Positions 14,833-18,779 of a stretch of 18,779 bases of DNA are shown here, one piece after another; the first letter of the stretch is position 1, and each line of letters starts with the position of its first letter. Made by a program: the position numbers and the translations under genes. The stretch comes from Bacteroidaceae bacterium (GTDB taxonomy: Bacteria; Bacteroidota; Bacteroidia; Bacteroidales; Bacteroidaceae), in contig CAADWS010000119.1 of NCBI GenBank assembly GCA_900752815.1, forward strand, positions 1 to 18,779, read 5' to 3'. Below the pieces are notes generated by a model. That model was given only the letters and a program-made list of their open reading frames with translations, was not told the DNA's origin and did not search any database.

Positions 14833-17295
14833 ATGAACACTATGGAAACACAAGAGGTCACCCCTGTCATATCCGTATGCGTTCCAGCTTATAATGCCGC
14901 CCGTTACATCGGCGAGTGCATCGAGAGCGTATTGGCGCAGACGTTTCCGTATTTTGAACTGCTGATCGTTGACGATGGTTCGGAAGACCATACCTGCGAA
15001 GTGGTGGAAAAATACAAAGATCCGCGAATCCGTCTTATTCGGAATCACCACGATTTCATCCGAACGAAAAACACTTTGTTGCAAGAGGCGAAAGGTAAGT
15101 ATATCGCTTTCTTGGATTCGGATGACAGAATGCTTCCTGATCGTCTGGAGGCCCAATTTGCCTTCATGGAGGAACATCCCCATATTGATGCCTTGGGCGG
15201 TGCTGTGTGGGTCTTTGGCAACGGTGCGCGCATTGCCCGGCCGGCTATTATCGGGAAACCGATTACGCTGGATGAAATGATAGCCGGAAACCAATTGTTC
15301 AATCCCACGGTGATGCTCCGGACTGACCGGATAAGAGAAGAGGGAATAACTTATCCGGAAGCATATGTCTATGCCAATGATTACGCCCTGTGGATGCAGA
15401 TGCTTTTTAAGGGTATGCATCTGGAGAATCAGGACCGTATCGTGACCGAATATCGCTCTTCTGAAAATCAGATATCTGTTCGCAAGCGGGAAGAACAAGC
15501 CGATGGTGTTCGTAACATAAAGGCCGAAGCCATCCGGTTCCGGTCGGGTGGAATCCGGGAGGAACCTACCGATATTGAACATTTTCAGGTACCTGTAACG
15601 GGCAACAAGTTGACTCTTATCATTCCTTTCCTTAATGAGAGAGAGGAGGTCCGGAACACCGTGGCCAGTGCCAGAGATTTTGCCGGAACAAGTGTTGACA
15701 TATTGGTTATCAACGATGCTTCGGACGATGGTTATAATTATCGGCAGGACTTGGAGCCTTATGCAGTGGTCTATGTGCGGAATCGGGAACGGTTGGGCGT
15801 GGCGGCTTCCAGAGACCTCGGTGTTAGTCTGTGTACTACGCCATATTTCCTGTTATTGGATGCCCACATGCGTTTTTATGAAAACCGCTGGCCGGTACGT
15901 ATCGTCAGCCTGCTTGAAGAGGACGACCGGTGTATTCTTTGTTGTCAGTCCAAGGTTCTCCACAAGGAAAACGGTGTGATTTTTGCTCCTAAAGGAAAGC
16001 CTGTTACGTTCGGGGCGTATCATCCTTTTAATAAAAGGAACTTTATCCCTGATATAGTATGGAACACGCGGAACTATTTCCCGGACAGAACGGTCGTTCC
16101 CATAGCTGCCATACTGGGAGCCGGATATGCCGCCAGTGTACGGTATTGGAACCGTCTGAAGGGGTTGGCCGGTTTGTTGCACTATGGGAGTGACGAGGCC
16201 TATCTCAGTTTCAAAACATGGCTGGAGGGAGGGCAATGCCTTCTGCTGAAAGATACGGTAATCGGACATCTTTACCGTACGTCGGCACCTTATGTGAATT
16301 TGAATGAGAAGGTGCTTTATAACCATCTGATTATAGCCTATCTGCTGTTTCCTGATGCTTTGAGGAGCCAGGCGTTTGCCATTGCCCGAAAAAAGAACCA
16401 GGAATCGTTCCGAAAAGCTCTGCAACTGATGGATACCAACCGGAAGAAACTGGAGGAGTGGAAACAGTACTACCAGGCTTTGATTACGGTTCCTTTTGAA
16501 AAAGTACTGGCCTGGAACTATGTGCTTCCTCCAGAAAAAGAACGTAAAATCATGACTGAAGAAATCACTTGTTTGCCGCGGATAGCCGAATGGCTGAAGG
16601 AACAGCTGCCGGCTGATGATTTCGGGTTGTGGTATGGCAAGGCCGGTATTATGGCATGGTATGCTCTCTATGCCCGCTTTTCCGGAGAGAAAAAATGGGA
16701 TGACGAAGCGTCCAGTTTGTGGAGTGAATTATACGAAAGAGTGATGCAGAAACGGCTTCCTCTGAATTTCGCTTACGGTATGTGCGGAGTTGGGTGGACT
16801 GCCTTGTACCTCAAACAGGAAGGGGTGCTGGAAGATAATCTGGACGATATTCTGAAAGCCATTGACACAGCTATTCAGGAACAGGATTTTTCTTCATGGA
16901 ACGACATGAGTATGGCTACCGGTTGTGCAGGGGTGCTTTGTTATGTGACGGCGCGATTGCGGTTGTTGTCAGAACAGAAGGAAACAACAGTATGGACGGA
17001 AAGCAAACTGCGAGACTTGGAAAACTGTGCGAAGCGTATTCTGGAGGACGAAAACAGTGACCTGCCGTCTTTGAACATGGCCGAATATTACTTGATCCTG
17101 CGAAAGGAAGGGGTACAGGCCAACGACCTTCCGTCCGCATTCCACGACTGGATGGATTATCCCAATTATCTGACGGAGGACTCACGTTTCTGGAAGAACG
17201 GCCTCGTGGACGGAATTGCCGGTTATGGACTGTTGATTATGTCGGTTGTTACTCATCTAAAAACTTCACCTTATTATGGAAACAATGCAAACTAA
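14833..17295 (+). CDS. Fused GT2 + GalNAc-transferase-like + LanC-like protein
   Basis: The 820-residue cytoplasmic protein has three parts. Residues 10-235 form a GT2 (GT-A fold) glycosyltransferase: VCVPAYNAARYI, VDDGSEDHT and the DXD-type FLDSDD (93-98), with NDYALWMQ (182-189). Residues 258-535 form a second GT-A domain: LIIPFLNEREEV, VINDASDDG, the DAH motif at 343-345, GSDEAYLSFKTWLEGG (452-467) and GHLYR with His479. This pattern resembles polypeptide GalNAc-transferases, whose DxH and later His bind the metal. Residues 580-810 look LanC-like, with Gly motifs GLWYGKAGI (598-606), AYGMCGVG (647-654), TGCAGV (696-701) and LVDGIAGYGL (791-800); the usual zinc-binding Cys and Cys-His are not apparent. 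There is no signal peptide or membrane helix. The gene overlaps the radical SAM gene by 20 bases. A peptide-glycosylating or scaffold role in RiPP maturation is inferred; surface polysaccharide synthesis is an alternative. Confidence 0.75.
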   Translation: MNTMETQEVTPVISVCVPAYNAARYIGECIESVLAQTFPYFELLIVDDGSEDHTCEVVEKYKDPRIRLIRNHHDFIRTKNTLLQEAKGKYIAFLDSDDRMLPDRLEAQFAFMEEHPHIDALGGAVWVFGNGARIARPAIIGKPITLDEMIAGNQLFNPTVMLRTDRIREEGITYPEAYVYANDYALWMQMLFKGMHLENQDRIVTEYRSSENQISVRKREEQADGVRNIKAEAIRFRSGGIREEPTDIEHFQVPVTGNKLTLIIPFLNEREEVRNTVASARDFAGTSVDILVINDASDDGYNYRQDLEPYAVVYVRNRERLGVAASRDLGVSLCTTPYFLLLDAHMRFYENRWPVRIVSLLEEDDRCILCCQSKVLHKENGVIFAPKGKPVTFGAYHPFNKRNFIPDIVWNTRNYFPDRTVVPIAAILGAGYAASVRYWNRLKGLAGLLHYGSDEAYLSFKTWLEGGQCLLLKDTVIGHLYRTSAPYVNLNEKVLYNHLIIAYLLFPDALRSQAFAIARKKNQESFRKALQLMDTNRKKLEEWKQYYQALITVPFEKVLAWNYVLPPEKERKIMTEEITCLPRIAEWLKEQLPADDFGLWYGKAGIMAWYALYARFSGEKKWDDEASSLWSELYERVMQKRLPLNFAYGMCGVGWTALYLKQEGVLEDNLDDILKAIDTAIQEQDFSSWNDMSMATGCAGVLCYVTARLRLLSEQKETTVWTESKLRDLENCAKRILEDENSDLPSLNMAEYYLILRKEGVQANDLPSAFHDWMDYPNYLTEDSRFWKNGLVDGIAGYGLLIMSVVTHLKTSPYYGNNAN

Positions 17296-18601
17296 GAAAT
17301 GGAGCATGTATAATAATTGGTTTCCGAATGGAGAGGAAACCCTTTTGTATAACAGTGCAAGCGATGTGGCAATGGCTCTGCTTCCCCAGATAAAGGAACT
17401 GACAGACAGATATAAGGACAATCCCGCTCTGCTGGAAAATGTGCATCCTACTCTTTACAGCTTCATGAGCGAAAAAGGGTTTATCGTCGATGCGGATGCG
17501 GACGAAACCAGACAACTGATAGCAAGGTGGGCAGCCGAGGAAAACAATCCGGAAACATTTAGTATGACCATCAATCCGACTCTCAACTGCAACCTGCGTT
17601 GCTGGTATTGCTACGAAGAGCATGCTGCAGGAATGGACATGCATCCGGAAGTGGTCGATTCCATTCGGAAATTGATTGCCAACAAAGTGAAAGAGCCCTT
17701 GCTCAAGCGGCTCAACATCGGATTCTTTGGTGGTGAACCGTTGATGAAGTTCCGTGATGTGGTTCTGCCCATTCTCACCTATGCCAAAGAACAGTGCAGG
17801 CTATTTCAGAAGAAACTGGGGGTCCGTTTTACAACCAACGGAGTATTACTTACTTCGAAAGTTATCACAGAGTTGGCGGCTTTCAATGAGGACTTTCCGG
17901 TGTTTCTTCAAATAACATTGGACGGCAATCGGGAAGTACACGACCAGACCCGACACGGTAAGGGAGGCGGAAAAACGTATGATGCTATCGTTGGACACAT
18001 ACGTCATTGTCTGAAAGCCGGGATGGAAGTTGGTTTACGATTTAATTATACAGCAGACAATATTGATTCGTTTGCGGATGTATTGCGGGAATTCGAAGAA
18101 TTGCCATCTTGCGAAAAAAAACGAATTCGTGTGGATTTTCAGCAGGTGTGGCAGGACGGAGGCAATCGGGAAGCCCCCAAAAAGGCGGAGATACAGGCTG
18201 AGTGGTACAAACAATGTGGCTTGAAGACTTCGTCTGGAAAAGCCATCACCCCAATACATTGTTATGCTGATTATGAGAATTGTGTTGTTATTAATTATAC
18301 GGGCGACTTATACAAGTGTACGGCCCGTGATTTCACGCCTCAACTCCGGGAAGGGGCTCTTATGCCGGATGGTACTTTGAAATGGAACGAAAGATATAAA
18401 AAGCGAATGGCCATCAAGCATGGTATCTCCCTGTGTCATGCCTGCCGGCTGTTTCCCATTTGCCACGGAGGGTGTTCGCAGTCGAAAATGGAAAACGATG
18501 GGAAAGAAACTTGTCTGTACCATTATTCCGAGAAAGAAAAGACCGATATCTTGAAATGGCGAATGGAATGGATTCTGACGCATTATGATGTGTCCTATTA
18601 A
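17276..18601 (+). CDS. Radical SAM/SPASM peptide maturase
   Basis: The 441-residue product is a radical SAM enzyme with a SPASM C-terminus, the class that makes carbon-carbon, thioether or epimerising changes in ribosomal peptides. Residues 1-90 form an N-terminal region (WSMYNNWF, LLYNSASD, EKGFIVDADADE) of the kind seen in peptide-modifying members. The CxxxCxxC motif is Cys105, Cys109 and Cys112 in NPTLNCNLRCWYCYEE, and GGEP lies at 152-155. The SPASM region carries Cys329, Cys336, Cys348, Cys387, Cys390, Cys396, Cys400 and Cys413 (CHACRLFPICHGGC), enough for two extra iron-sulfur clusters. Style and length recall the GG-Bacteroidales peptide maturases (TIGR04148), but I cannot confirm this. 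The start overlaps the end of the glycosyltransferase gene (ATG 17276, or the in-frame ATG 17285), suggesting translational coupling. No precursor gene lies beside it. Confidence 0.85.
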   Translation: METMQTKKWSMYNNWFPNGEETLLYNSASDVAMALLPQIKELTDRYKDNPALLENVHPTLYSFMSEKGFIVDADADETRQLIARWAAEENNPETFSMTINPTLNCNLRCWYCYEEHAAGMDMHPEVVDSIRKLIANKVKEPLLKRLNIGFFGGEPLMKFRDVVLPILTYAKEQCRLFQKKLGVRFTTNGVLLTSKVITELAAFNEDFPVFLQITLDGNREVHDQTRHGKGGGKTYDAIVGHIRHCLKAGMEVGLRFNYTADNIDSFADVLREFEELPSCEKKRIRVDFQQVWQDGGNREAPKKAEIQAEWYKQCGLKTSSGKAITPIHCYADYENCVVINYTGDLYKCTARDFTPQLREGALMPDGTLKWNERYKKRMAIKHGISLCHACRLFPICHGGCSQSKMENDGKETCLYHYSEKEKTDILKWRMEWILTHYDVSY

Positions 18602-18651
18602 TAACTAAAACAGAAAGATAGGGGATAGAGAGGACGTTTTTTACAAAAAAT

Positions 18652-18678
18652 GGACAAGATAAAACTTGTCCGATTTTC
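18652..18678 (+). terminator. Terminator after the radical SAM gene
   Basis: GGACAAG (18652-18658) pairs perfectly with CTTGTCC (18665-18671) around a 6-base loop, followed by GATTTTC. It sits 51 bases after the stop codon and probably ends the two-gene operon. The stem is short and the T-run interrupted, so termination may be incomplete. Confidence 0.55.
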
Positions 18679-18693
18679 AAAAAGTGATTATTA

Positions 18694-18773
18694 AACCCGT
18701 TGGCGGAATTAAAATAGCGCATATTTAACTCTGCCAATAGGCTTTTCATTTTTGTAATTAATATATTGGAGGA
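18694..18773 (-). repeat. Dispersed palindromic repeat, module A, right copy (inverted)
   Basis: The minus strand matches window positions 1-80 at about 73 of 80 positions without gaps. Similarity stops at the palindrome edge: module B, which follows module A at the left end, is absent here. The internal palindrome is kept in imperfect form. The window ends 6 bases after this copy. Confidence 0.75.
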
Positions 18774-18779
18774 TTGTAA

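Noticed and set aside
18650..18694. 14-codon frame MDKIKLVRFSKSDY after the radical SAM gene as a precursor
   Set aside because: It overlaps the terminator hairpin and lacks precursor features; chance is the simpler explanation.
18414..18749. Minus-strand ORF of 111 residues opening MKSLLAELNMRYFNSANG
   Set aside because: Its first part is the module A repeat and the rest runs antisense through the end of the radical SAM gene. It has no independent support as a protein.
1..18779. CRISPR array, tRNA, rRNA or insertion-sequence transposase
   Set aside because: No regularly spaced direct repeats, no cloverleaf or ribosomal sequence, and no transposase-like ORF was seen on either strand.

Overview
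The window looks like chromosomal DNA from a member of the Bacteroidales (Bacteroidota). Several genes are preceded by the Bacteroidetes sigma-factor promoter pattern (TTTG about 20 bases upstream of TAnnTTTG), ribosome-binding sites are weak and A/T-rich, and the gene families are typical of gut Bacteroidales: PL8 and GH3 carbohydrate enzymes, LytTR-type regulation, and a MacA / split MacB / TolC-like efflux operon. No rRNA, tRNA, CRISPR array or transposase gene was seen. All calls are by eye; no database search was run.

Layout. (1) 1-1227: a long gene-free stretch with two dispersed-repeat modules at its left edge, a candidate leftward small RNA (about 250-430), and a promoter for the first genes. 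(2) 1228-5648, plus strand: a secreted PL8-family polysaccharide lyase followed by a secreted GH3 glycosidase. (3) 5649-5855: a hairpin and a very strong inverted repeat between convergent genes, probably a two-way terminator, built from the same repeat module as position 86-140. (4) 5856-12620, all minus strand, transcribed right to left: outer-membrane efflux protein, MacA-like adaptor, ABC ATPase, MacB-like permease, a possible 52-residue small ORF, then a LytS-like sensor kinase and a LytTR response regulator. Promoters can be seen in front of the efflux genes and separately in front of the kinase. (5) 12955-13761, plus strand: an unrecognised multi-pass membrane protein. (6) 13762-14832: about 1 kb without a convincing gene, holding a promoter immediately followed by a terminator-like hairpin, a degenerate third repeat copy, and the promoter of the last operon. 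(7) 14833-18601, plus strand: two overlapping genes, one encoding a three-part protein (GT2 glycosyltransferase, polypeptide-GalNAc-transferase-like glycosyltransferase, LanC-like domain) and one encoding a radical SAM/SPASM peptide maturase, ending in a terminator. (8) 18694-18773: an inverted copy of the repeat found at positions 1-80.

The most interesting part is region 7. A glycosyltransferase/LanC-like fusion overlapping a SPASM radical SAM enzyme suggests modification of a ribosomally made peptide (RiPP), possibly adding both a sugar and a radical-made crosslink, but no precursor peptide gene is visible. The efflux and two-component genes could form a self-regulated export or envelope-defence unit; a link between them and the RiPP-like pair is only speculation from proximity. 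The two window ends are inverted copies of one repeat, so the window may correspond to a repeat-bounded contig or segment.
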